NCBI GenBank assembly: GCA_017504065.1
Contig: JAFVRU010000028.1
Location: 1 to 5,007 of the forward strand
From: Clostridia bacterium
GTDB lineage: Bacteria; Bacillota; Clostridia; Christensenellales; Borkfalkiaceae
Direction of reading: 5' to 3'
Length of the DNA stretch: 5,007 nt
The position numbers and the translations under genes were made by a program. The number at the start of each line of letters is the position of its first letter. Within the stretch, counting starts at the first letter, position 1. This document shows, piece by piece, positions 1-5,007 of this stretch. Below the pieces are notes generated by a model. The model ran no database searches, was not told where the DNA came from, and saw only the letters and a program-made list of their open reading frames with translations.

Positions 1-1
1 A

Positions 2-148
2 GCGGAAGTGGCGATGATTTCGCAAAACAAGATCGAGCTTCCCGCGGATAAGCTGGAAACGTTCTTGAAAATGATCGACGCATTGGAAGAAAACGACGAC
101 GTACAAAACGTGTATCATAACGTTGAAATTCCCGACGACGAAGAATAA
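2..148 (+). CDS. yebC: YebC/PmpR-family transcriptional/translation regulator, C-terminal end (partial)
   Basis: The window opens inside this gene; 48 codons and a TAA stop are visible, read from base 2. The visible peptide runs AEVAMISQNKIELPADK, then a helix (LETFLKMIDALEENDDV), then QNVYHNVEIPDDEE. The 'lip, (I/V)DxLEExDDVQxVYHN' ending with an acidic tail is the characteristic C-terminus of the YebC/PmpR family (compare E. coli YebC, which ends in a very similar DDVQxVYHN segment). Family members are small cytoplasmic proteins of about 240 residues, long annotated as DNA-binding transcriptional regulators; some members have more recently been linked to relieving ribosome stalling. Nothing about regulation can be said because the start lies outside the window. 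I see no convincing intrinsic terminator between its stop and the next promoter 39 bases downstream, so some read-through into the riboswitch leader is possible. The family assignment is confident; the precise role is not. Confidence 0.9.
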   Translation, partial: AEVAMISQNKIELPADKLETFLKMIDALEENDDVQNVYHNVEIPDDEE

Positions 149-187
149 TCTTTTGCGAAAATTTCACAAAAAAATGCAGTTGGAAGA

Positions 188-216
188 TTGACAAAATTTT
201 CCGAATCTGTTATAAT
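188..216 (+). promoter_or_regulatory. Sigma-A type promoter for the riboswitch-ATPase transcript
   Basis: A perfect -35 box TTGACA (188-193) and a perfect -10 box TATAAT (211-216) are separated by exactly 17 bases. The expected transcription start is near 222-224, directly at the first base of the predicted riboswitch P1 helix (224), which supports both calls. A full-consensus promoter is typical where control is exerted after initiation, here by the riboswitch. It lies 40 bases past the yebC stop. Confidence 0.92.
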
Positions 217-223
217 TTTGCTA

Positions 224-326
224 TCATCTATATCCCATTGGGGGAGTAGCAAGCGCGAACAGCGCGACAAGTCAACACACGGCGGTTTCCGTCTGGCTTG
301 TCTTAATATGCGAGACTCATGTATGA
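224..326 (+). promoter_or_regulatory. yybP-ykoY family manganese riboswitch aptamer
   Basis: The conserved blocks of the yybP-ykoY RNA are present in order: GGGGAGTAG (241-249), TCAACA (272-277, loop L3 region) and CGAGAC (311-316). Helices that I can trace are P1, 224-231 with 319-326 (one C/U mismatch and one G-U pair); P2, GCGC 253-256 with GCGC 262-265; P3, GACAAG 266-271 with CTTGTC 297-302; and an apical stem 279-282 with 289-292. Crystal structures of this family show Mn2+ bound where loops L1 and L3 dock. Members commonly control MntP, TerC-like or P-type ATPase genes and act as Mn2+ ON switches. Here the aptamer lies about 120 bases upstream of a P2A ATPase start codon and is followed by a terminator, which fits transcriptional control. 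Helix limits were set by eye and may shift by a few bases. Confidence 0.9.
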
Positions 327-382
327 AAACAAATCGTACAAGGTCTTAAATTGCGCGTAACCGAGTACGATAACGTACTCGG
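319..382 (+). promoter_or_regulatory. Expression platform: mutually exclusive P1 / anti-antiterminator / antiterminator / terminator pairings
   Basis: Four segments can pair in competing ways. The 3' strand of P1 (TGTATGA, 320-326) is complementary to TCGTACA (334-340), with one G-U pair and a loop of 327-333. ATCGTAC (333-339) is also perfectly complementary to GTACGAT (365-371), which includes part of the 5' half of the terminator; GGT 342-344 with ACC 360-362 could extend that helix. Finally 361-369 pairs with 374-382 as the terminator stem. If Mn2+ stabilises P1, 320-326 is occupied, 333-339 is free to form the antiterminator, and the terminator is broken up: an ON switch. Without Mn2+, 320-326 captures 334-340 and the terminator forms. 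The complementarity is visible; the mechanism is inferred. Confidence 0.65.
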
Positions 383-388
383 TTTTTT
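359..388 (+). terminator. Riboswitch-controlled intrinsic terminator
   Basis: The stem CCGAGTACG (361-369) and CGTACTCGG (374-382) is perfectly complementary over 9 bp, extended by AA 359-360 with TT 383-384. It closes an ATAA loop and is followed by a run of six T (383-388). It lies in the leader, 57 bases before the ATPase start codon, so it must be bypassed for the gene to be expressed. Confidence 0.92.
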
Positions 389-432
389 CATGCAACGGGA
401 TAAAAATACGTGGTAAAAAATAAAATATATAT

Positions 433-439
433 AAAGGAG
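433..439 (+). promoter_or_regulatory. Ribosome binding site of the P-type ATPase
   Basis: AAAGGAG (433-439) lies 5 bases before ATG 445 and fixes that start. The preceding stretch 389-432 is AT-rich, with no further structure that I can recognise. Confidence 0.85.
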
Positions 440-444
440 ATTCT

Positions 445-3102
445 ATGAAACATTATTGCGAAGATACGCAAACGGTCGTAGGCGCGTTAAACACGTCGAA
501 AGACAGCGGGCTTTCTACGCCGGAAGCGGAACGCCGACTTGCCGAAAACGGCAGGAATAAGCTGACGGAAGCGAAGAAAAAACCGCTCATTGTCCGTTTC
601 TTGCAACAGTTAACCGATCCGATGACGATTATTCTGATCGTGGCGGCGGTGATTAGCGGTGTGCTTGCCGTTGTAGAAGACGAAGGCTTTGCTGACGTGA
701 TCATTATTATGGCGGTTGTAATCGTAAACGCGGTTTTGGGCGTATTCCAAGAAAGCAAAGCGGAAAAAGCCATCGAAGCCCTGCAAAAGATGTCGGCGGC
801 AACTTCAAAAGTGCTCCGCGACGGCAAAATAATCGCCGTACCGAGCGAAGAACTCGTCGTCGGGGATATCGTATTGCTGGAAGCAGGCGACGCCGTTCCC
901 GCAGACGCTCGGGTTTTGGAAAGCGCGAGTCTGAAAGTCGAAGAAGCGGCGCTCACAGGGGAATCGTTGCCCGTTACGAAAATTACGGAAGCCTTACAAC
1001 TTTCCGAGAATAGGAAAGACGTGCCGCTCGGCGATCGGAAAAATATGGTTTACATGGGCAGTACCGTCGTATACGGTCGCGGGATTGCGGCTGTAACGGC
1101 AACGGGTATGGAAACCGAGATGGGGAAAATTGCGGGCGCTTTGGCGCAGGCGAAAGAAGGGAAAACGCCCCTGCAAATCAAGCTCGGTCAGTTGTCCAAA
1201 GTGCTCACTTGGTTGGTTTTGGGGATCTGCGCGGTCGTATTCGGCGTGCAGTTGATCCGTGAAGGTAGTTTCAATTTCGAGTTTGCTTTAAGCTCGTTCA
1301 TGGTAGCCGTATCGCTTGCCGTAGCGGCAATTCCCGAAGGCTTAGCAACGGTCGTTACCGTCGTGCTTTCGATCGGAGTTACGAACATGTCCAAGCGCAA
1401 CGCGATTATTCGCAAGCTGACGGCGGTGGAAACGCTCGGTTGCGCGCAAATTATTTGCTCGGATAAAACGGGCACGCTGACGCAAAACAAGATGACCGTA
1501 GTCGATTTCTTCGGCGAAAACGAACGCCAAATCGCAATCGGCATGGCGCTTTGCAGCGACGCGGAGCTCGATGAGAACGGCGGCGCTACGGGCGAGCCTA
1601 CGGAAACGGCGCTCGTCGTATGGGCGAACAAAATCGGGGAAAGTAAAACGGACTTAAAAACACGTTTGCCGCGCGTGGGAGAAGTGCCTTTCGACTCCAA
1701 CCGTAAGATGATGTCCACCGTACACGCTTCGTCGGCGGAGTATATACAATACACAAAAGGCGCGCCCGACGTGGTGGTAGACCGTTGCGCGTATTATTTA
1801 TTAGACGGAAAAGCCGTGCCGATGACGGCGGAACACAAGGCGCAAATTCTTGCGGCGAATAAAGATATGGCAGACCGCGCTCTGCGTGTCTTGGCTTGCG
1901 CGGAACGGGTTTGGCAGCACCAGCCTACGGAGTATGAATCGGCGGCTTTGGAACAAGAGCTTTGTTTCGTCGGGCTTTGCGGTATGATTGATCCAGTCCG
2001 TCCCGAAGTGAAAGCGGCGATCGAACAATGCCGTGAAGCGGGGATCAGACCGATTATGATTACGGGCGATCACGTGGATACGGCAAAAGCCATCGCGAAA
2101 GAGTTGGGGATTTTATCGGACGGAGCTCGCGCGATTACGGGCTCGGAACTCGACGATATGGACGATGAAACGTTCGCGAAAGAATTCCAAAATATCAGCG
2201 TCTACGCTCGCGTGCAGCCCGAGCATAAAACGCGTATCGTTACAGCATGGCAAACGACGGGGCACGTAACGGCGATGACGGGGGACGGCGTAAACGACGC
2301 GCCTTCCATTAAAACGGCGGATATCGGCGTCGGAATGGGGATCACGGGCACGGACGTTACCAAAAACGTAGCGGATATGGTCTTGACGGACGACAATTTC
2401 GCGACGATCGTCGGCGCGGTCGAAGAAGGGCGGCGGATCTACGACAATATCCGCAAAGCCATTCAGTTCTTATTAGCTTCGAATATGAGCGAAGTCATCG
2501 GAGTCTTTATCGCGACATTGCTCGGCGTAACGTTATTAGAGCCCGTACATTTGCTTTGGATCAACTTAGTAACGGACTGTTTCCCTGCGTTGGCGCTCGG
2601 TATGGAACGCGCTGAACCCGAAGTAATGAAGCGAAAACCCCGATCGTCAAAGGAAGGAATATTCTCCGGCGGATTGGGCGTGGATTTGCTCTACCAAGGC
2701 GTTTTGATTGCGGGATTAACCCTGTTTTCGTATTTCCTTGGCCACCGTTTGGAAACGGGGACTTGGACGTTGGAAACGAGCGCGCACGGTATGACAATGG
2801 CGTTCTTGACTTTGTCGATGGCGGAGATTTTCCATAGCTTGAATATGCGCTCGCAACGGCAAAGCTTGTTCCACTTGAAAAAGCAAAACAAATTCCTGCT
2901 GATTGCGGGGCTTGGATCGTTGCTTGCGACGACGCTCGTGTGTGAAATTCCGTTCTTGGCGGACGCGTTCGGGTTTGTTTCCGTGGAATGGACGGAATAC
3001 GCGTTTGCGTTACTGCTCGGCGCGTGCGTAGTGCCCGTTGTAGAGCTCGTGAAGTGGATACAAAGAAAGATGGCGAAAAAGCAAGTTTCGTTTACGGAAT
3101 AA
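445..3102 (+). CDS. P2A-type (SERCA-like) cation-transporting ATPase, probable Mn2+/Ca2+ exporter
   Basis: A complete 885-residue P-type ATPase of normal length for the bacterial P2A group. In order: an N-terminal cation-ATPase segment (about 1-55), TM1-TM2 (about 60-102), an actuator domain with TGES (171-174), TM3-TM4 (253-312) with the PEGL kink (P297, E298), the phosphorylation motif DKTGT with acceptor D340, a nucleotide-binding domain with FDSNRK (416-421) and KGAP (438-441), the hinge motif TGDGVND (612-618), then TM5-TM10 (about 673-873). Ligand residues known from SERCA are all present: E298 in TM4, N680 and E683 in TM5, N707, T710 and D711 in TM6, and E794 in TM8. The enzyme should use ATP to expel a divalent cation across the plasma membrane. 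The Mn2+ riboswitch upstream points to Mn2+, as for L. lactis YoaB and pneumococcal MgtA; Ca2+ export is equally compatible with the ligands. It appears monocistronic, since a strong terminator follows. Confidence 0.95.
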   Translation: MKHYCEDTQTVVGALNTSKDSGLSTPEAERRLAENGRNKLTEAKKKPLIVRFLQQLTDPMTIILIVAAVISGVLAVVEDEGFADVIIIMAVVIVNAVLGVFQESKAEKAIEALQKMSAATSKVLRDGKIIAVPSEELVVGDIVLLEAGDAVPADARVLESASLKVEEAALTGESLPVTKITEALQLSENRKDVPLGDRKNMVYMGSTVVYGRGIAAVTATGMETEMGKIAGALAQAKEGKTPLQIKLGQLSKVLTWLVLGICAVVFGVQLIREGSFNFEFALSSFMVAVSLAVAAIPEGLATVVTVVLSIGVTNMSKRNAIIRKLTAVETLGCAQIICSDKTGTLTQNKMTVVDFFGENERQIAIGMALCSDAELDENGGATGEPTETALVVWANKIGESKTDLKTRLPRVGEVPFDSNRKMMSTVHASSAEYIQYTKGAPDVVVDRCAYYLLDGKAVPMTAEHKAQILAANKDMADRALRVLACAERVWQHQPTEYESAALEQELCFVGLCGMIDPVRPEVKAAIEQCREAGIRPIMITGDHVDTAKAIAKELGILSDGARAITGSELDDMDDETFAKEFQNISVYARVQPEHKTRIVTAWQTTGHVTAMTGDGVNDAPSIKTADIGVGMGITGTDVTKNVADMVLTDDNFATIVGAVEEGRRIYDNIRKAIQFLLASNMSEVIGVFIATLLGVTLLEPVHLLWINLVTDCFPALALGMERAEPEVMKRKPRSSKEGIFSGGLGVDLLYQGVLIAGLTLFSYFLGHRLETGTWTLETSAHGMTMAFLTLSMAEIFHSLNMRSQRQSLFHLKKQNKFLLIAGLGSLLATTLVCEIPFLADAFGFVSVEWTEYAFALLLGACVVPVVELVKWIQRKMAKKQVSFTE

Positions 3103-3103
3103 A

Positions 3104-3121
3104 AGGGGATGAAATTCCCCT
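3104..3121 (+). other. Small hairpin directly after the ATPase stop codon
   Basis: AGGGGA (3104-3109) and TCCCCT (3116-3121) form a perfect 6-bp stem with a TGAAAT loop, starting 2 bases after the TAA stop. On the + strand it is followed by A-rich sequence rather than a T run, so it is not a terminator by itself. It may protect the 3' end or simply stack on the larger terminator stem that begins within a few bases. Confidence 0.5.
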
Positions 3122-3123
3122 GA

Positions 3124-3182
3124 AAAAAACTCTCGTTTCGACAAAAGGGGCTACCGTGTCCGCGTTGAAACGGGAGTTTTTT
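3124..3182 (+). terminator. Intrinsic terminator of the ATPase transcript
   Basis: A long stem: 3127-3142 pairs with 3164-3179 over 16 bp, with only two G-U pairs (T3133-G3173 and G3140-T3166). A further A-T extension 3124-3126 with 3180-3182 coincides with the T run (3177-3182). The loop is 21 bases (3143-3163). A second T run (3195-3202) follows. It isolates the ATPase from the next gene, which has its own promoter. Confidence 0.88.
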
Positions 3183-3224
3183 CAAAAAAAGTCGCTTTTT
3201 TTCCAAATAATTTCCGTAAAACCC

Positions 3225-3253
3225 TTGACCATACCGTTCGGATGTGTTATAAT
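3225..3253 (+). promoter_or_regulatory. Sigma-A type promoter of the repeat-protein gene
   Basis: The -35 box TTGACC (3225-3230) matches 5 of 6 consensus bases and the -10 box TATAAT (3248-3253) is perfect, with a 17-base spacer. A TGTG element is present just before the -10 box (3243-3246). The expected start near 3259-3261 gives a leader of about 47 bases. The strength suggests a well-expressed gene. Confidence 0.88.
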
Positions 3254-3269
3254 GGTACTTGTAAAAGTA

Positions 3270-3295
3270 GGTTTTGCTATAAGCAAACGAAAACC
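3270..3295 (+). other. Leader hairpin adjoining the ribosome binding site
   Basis: GGTTTT (3270-3275) can pair with AAAACC (3290-3295), and GCT (3276-3278) with AGC (3282-3284), around an ATA loop, leaving a 5-base bulge (3285-3289). Alternatively TTTGCT (3273-3278) pairs with AGCAAA (3282-3287). The hairpin ends exactly before the GAGGTG site. A role in RNA stability or translation is possible but unproven. Confidence 0.4.
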
Positions 3296-3301
3296 GAGGT
3301 G
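3296..3301 (+). promoter_or_regulatory. Ribosome binding site of the repeat-protein gene
   Basis: GAGGTG (3296-3301) lies 5 bases before ATG 3307. It supports that start over any internal ATG; there is no in-frame alternative near the promoter. Confidence 0.75.
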
Positions 3302-3306
3302 TAAAA

Positions 3307-5007
3307 ATGGCAGATAAAAAAAGACGTGAAACGACTGTGGACGGATTGGGTTTGTACCAATACATAGCGAGAGATCTTCAAAAGATCCGCAACGAACTTT
3401 TGCGCGAAATGCGCTATTCGTCCGTGCAAACGGGATCTCTGTATCAAGAAATGAAAACGGATAAGGAAAAATCCGCGTCCGCAATTTCGCAAGAGATTCG
3501 TTACAGCTACAAACAAAATCAAACCATTTACGACGGTTTGACGAATTTGTTGACCAAAGAAGTCGGCGACCGCCTGAATTCGATGGACGACAAAATCACG
3601 GCTTTGGAGCACTTGCAAACGCTGTTGGACGAAGTCCGCGAAATCAAATACAGCTATATGCAGCTGCAATCGATTTACGAAGGCGTAACGTCCTATATTT
3701 CCGACGAGATCGGGACAAAGCTCACGTCGATCGAAGAAAAAGAAAACTTGCTTGAACAAATCGACCGCGTGTTGGAAGAAATCCACGCAAAGCTCTCTGA
3801 AGGGTATCTTCCTACCGAAGACGATTATAGAAAACTTTCCGATTACATTACGGAAAAAACGGAAGAACATCTCGTAGAACACAGCCGTCAGGTATTGGAC
3901 GCAGTCGCGGCGATTCCTGTTGCAGAGAACGTGGATTACAGCCGTATCGTAGACGAAGTCGGCGATAAGCTTTTGGAAGTTTTGCACGAACTCAAAAATG
4001 CAGAGCCCGAAACGGAAGCGTTGCTTGAAACGCCCGCGGTAGAAGCGAAGATCGATTACGACAAGATCATCAACGGCGCGGCGGAAAAGGTTGTCGAATC
4101 CTTGCCGTTCCCTGAAAAAGTACAATATACCCGCATTCAAGAAGACGTTGCGAAAGCGGTAGCTGCGGCGGTGGATGTGAATGCGATTGCAGAAGCTTGC
4201 GCGGCAAAGATCGTAATGCCTGAAATCGATTACGACCGTTTGGCGGAAGCTTGCGCGGCGAAAGTCGTTGTTCCCGAAATCGACTACGACCGTTTGGCAG
4301 ACGTTGTCGTTGCGAAGTTGACGGACGGCGCGGAACAATCCTACGACGTTACGTTGGACGACGAAGGCTTGACGCAAATCGCGGAAAAGGTTGCGGAAAA
4401 ATTGAATTTGCAACCCGAAGTGGATTATGACCGCATTGCTGGAATCTTGGACGAAAAATTGGTTTGTGAAGAACCTTGTGAAGAACCCACGTACGATTTG
4501 TTGATCGACGAAGAAGGTATCAACGCAATCGCAAAAGGCGTTTCGGAAGAACTTTGTCGCGCTTGCGCGACCTGCGCGGAAAAGGAAGAACCCGTCGCGG
4601 AAGTAGTCGAAGAACCCGTGGCGGAAGAACCTGTTGAAGAAACGGTCGAAGAACCCGTCGTAGAAGAAGCGGTTACGGAAGAACCCGTTGCGGAAGTCGT
4701 GGAAGAACCTGTCGTTGAAGAACCCGTTGCGCCTGCAACCGAAGAATTGGCGGCTACGGAAACGATCGATCTTGAAAACGAACTCGTGGACGCGGAAACG
4801 GGCTTGGTGATCCGTTTGAAGAAGAGCTTCACGGCGAAAATGCGCCAAAGCGAAGAAGTTGTAAAAGGCTATTATAGCGATATTAAGAACGAATTGACGT
4901 CGTATAAGAAGATCAACTCCAACGTGAGCTGGCACGGCGACCGCTTTAATTACGGTAGAGACACCGTTGCGAAGATGAATATTTGCGGTAAAACGCTTTG
5001 CTTCTAC
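3307..5007 (+). CDS. Large repeat-rich, acidic protein of unknown function (3' end outside window)
   Basis: An open frame of 567 codons with no stop before the window edge. I do not recognise a named gene. There is no signal peptide and no membrane segment, so a cytoplasmic protein is expected. Regions in order: a basic start (MADKKRR) and an N-terminal helix (about 15-33); helical repeats with the motif E(I/M)(R/K)YS..Q...(I/L)Y starting at 34, 63 and 112, charged and heptad-like; a further helix (167-203); about nine degenerate repeats around (V/I)DYDR between 209 and 410; a CxxCxxC cluster (C417, C420, C423); an acidic Pro-Val linker of EEPV units (427-478); and a C-terminal domain from about 500, with SFTAKMRQSEEVVKGYYSDI and a WHGDRFNYGRDTV...GKTLCFY segment, cut by the edge. 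Similar C-terminal segments occur, as I recall, in hypothetical proteins of uncultured gut Clostridia; this is memory, not a search. A scaffold or cytoskeleton-associated role is conceivable but unsupported. Own strong promoter and RBS; codon use resembles its neighbours. Confidence 0.88.
   Translation, partial: MADKKRRETTVDGLGLYQYIARDLQKIRNELLREMRYSSVQTGSLYQEMKTDKEKSASAISQEIRYSYKQNQTIYDGLTNLLTKEVGDRLNSMDDKITALEHLQTLLDEVREIKYSYMQLQSIYEGVTSYISDEIGTKLTSIEEKENLLEQIDRVLEEIHAKLSEGYLPTEDDYRKLSDYITEKTEEHLVEHSRQVLDAVAAIPVAENVDYSRIVDEVGDKLLEVLHELKNAEPETEALLETPAVEAKIDYDKIINGAAEKVVESLPFPEKVQYTRIQEDVAKAVAAAVDVNAIAEACAAKIVMPEIDYDRLAEACAAKVVVPEIDYDRLADVVVAKLTDGAEQSYDVTLDDEGLTQIAEKVAEKLNLQPEVDYDRIAGILDEKLVCEEPCEEPTYDLLIDEEGINAIAKGVSEELCRACATCAEKEEPVAEVVEEPVAEEPVEETVEEPVVEEAVTEEPVAEVVEEPVVEEPVAPATEELAATETIDLENELVDAETGLVIRLKKSFTAKMRQSEEVVKGYYSDIKNELTSYKKINSNVSWHGDRFNYGRDTVAKMNICGKTLCFY
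3493..3786 (+). repeat. Tandem 49-residue helical repeat (two full copies) in the repeat protein
   Basis: Residues 63-111 and 112-160 align without gaps: EIRYSYKQNQTIYDG against EIKYSYMQLQSIYEG at the start, and EVGDRLNSMDDK against EIGTKLTSIEEK in the middle. By hand count 20 of 49 positions are identical and most others conservative. A shorter upstream copy begins at residue 34 (EMRYSSVQTGSLYQEM) and lasts 29 residues before the next copy. The DNA has diverged more than the protein, so the duplication is old and maintained by selection on the protein. Confidence 0.8.
3931..4536 (+). repeat. Degenerate 'DYD' repeat array in the repeat protein
   Basis: Aligned units carry a (V/I)DYDR-type start followed by a short Ala/Val-rich helix (for example LAEACAAKVV) and often a Pro-Glu. 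Tyrosines at 211, 251, 274, 309, 327, 346, 374 and 396 mark the units, with an intermediate unit at 291-306 that lacks the Tyr. Spacing is irregular (18 to 40 residues). The best-preserved pair is the 18-codon unit at 4192-4245 and 4246-4299. Confidence 0.75.
4192..4299 (+). repeat. 54-bp imperfect tandem duplication inside the DYD array
   Basis: Bases 4192-4245 and 4246-4299 each encode EAC-containing 18-residue units (EACAAKIVMPEIDYDRLA and EACAAKVVVPEIDYDRLA). They differ in only three residues but show several synonymous changes. This is the most recent visible expansion of the array. Confidence 0.85.
4585..4740 (+). repeat. Acidic EEPV low-complexity linker
   Basis: Residues 427-478 consist almost entirely of Glu, Pro, Val, Ala and Thr in EEPV/EEPVAEVV units (GAAGAACCC-type codon runs). 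Such segments are usually extended, disordered spacers; here it separates the DYD array from the C-terminal domain. The low complexity also produces the long spurious reading frames on the opposite strand. Confidence 0.85.

Noticed and set aside
149..187. Possible terminator after the yebC end
   Set aside because: The stretch contains short T and A runs, but I could find no stable GC-containing stem followed by a T run.
453..956. Minus-strand frames opposite the ATPase (also 994-1176, 1188-1754, 1801-2073, 2202-2396, 2561-2797, 2691-3365)
   Set aside because: Shadows of a gene with unambiguous P-type ATPase motifs on the + strand; none has recognisable domains.
3104..3121. Minus-strand terminator (the hairpin followed by TTTT when read on the opposite strand)
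   Set aside because: No minus-strand gene reaches it, so there is no transcript for it to end; it is kept only as a small hairpin.
2988..3317. + strand 109-codon frame overlapping the ATPase end, terminator and second promoter
   Set aside because: It runs out of frame through the ATPase C-terminus and then through a terminator and promoter; there is no RBS and no recognisable protein character.
4192..4299. CRISPR-like direct repeats
   Set aside because: The repeats are adjacent, have no spacers, keep the reading frame and encode near-identical peptides; they are protein repeats.
4425..4832. Minus-strand Ser/Thr/Gly-rich frame opposite the acidic linker
   Set aside because: A low-complexity shadow of the EEPV codon repeats, with no RBS or promoter of its own.
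3277..4935. Long open frame (552 codons) on the minus strand opposite the repeat protein
   Set aside because: Its translation is a Phe/Arg/Asp/Asn-biased string (FFxxRFF patterns) that simply mirrors the GAA/GCG/ACG-rich repeats of the sense gene. The sense frame has a promoter, RBS, heptad-like helices and protein-level repeat conservation; the antisense frame has none of these.

Overview
The window looks like chromosomal DNA from a low-to-moderate GC Gram-positive (Bacillota) bacterium, probably an uncultured Clostridia-type lineage. The grounds are two promoters with near-perfect sigma-A boxes and 17-bp spacing, AAGGAG-type ribosome binding sites, strong intrinsic terminators, a yybP-ykoY riboswitch, and the style of the large repeat protein at the right end. 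The lineage is an inference from style, not from a marker gene. All genes run on the + strand.

Layout: (1) bases 2-148 hold the last 48 codons of a YebC/PmpR-family protein. (2) Bases 149-444 are a regulatory region: a perfect TTGACA-17-TATAAT promoter (188-216), a yybP-ykoY (Mn2+) riboswitch aptamer (about 224-326), a switching segment whose parts can pair in mutually exclusive ways (319-382), an intrinsic terminator (359-388), an AT-rich linker and an RBS. (3) Bases 445-3102 encode a complete 885-residue P2A-type (SERCA-like) cation-transporting ATPase with all catalytic motifs and a full set of Ca2+/Mn2+-type ligands in the membrane. (4) Bases 3103-3306 hold a small hairpin, a long intrinsic terminator, a second strong promoter (3225-3253), a short hairpin leader and an RBS. 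(5) Bases 3307-5007 are a coding sequence still open at the window edge (567 codons seen, no stop). It encodes a soluble, probably cytoplasmic protein: helical repeats with coiled-coil character, about nine degenerate 'DYD' repeats, an acidic EEPV linker, and the start of a C-terminal domain.

How it works together: the riboswitch and the ATPase form a self-contained metal-homeostasis unit. High cytosolic Mn2+ should fold the aptamer, favour an antiterminator over the terminator, and switch on an exporter of Mn2+ and/or Ca2+. The base pairing needed for such an ON switch can be traced in the sequence. The third gene has its own promoter behind a strong terminator and is probably transcribed independently; I cannot assign it a function. 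It is the least explained part of the window.
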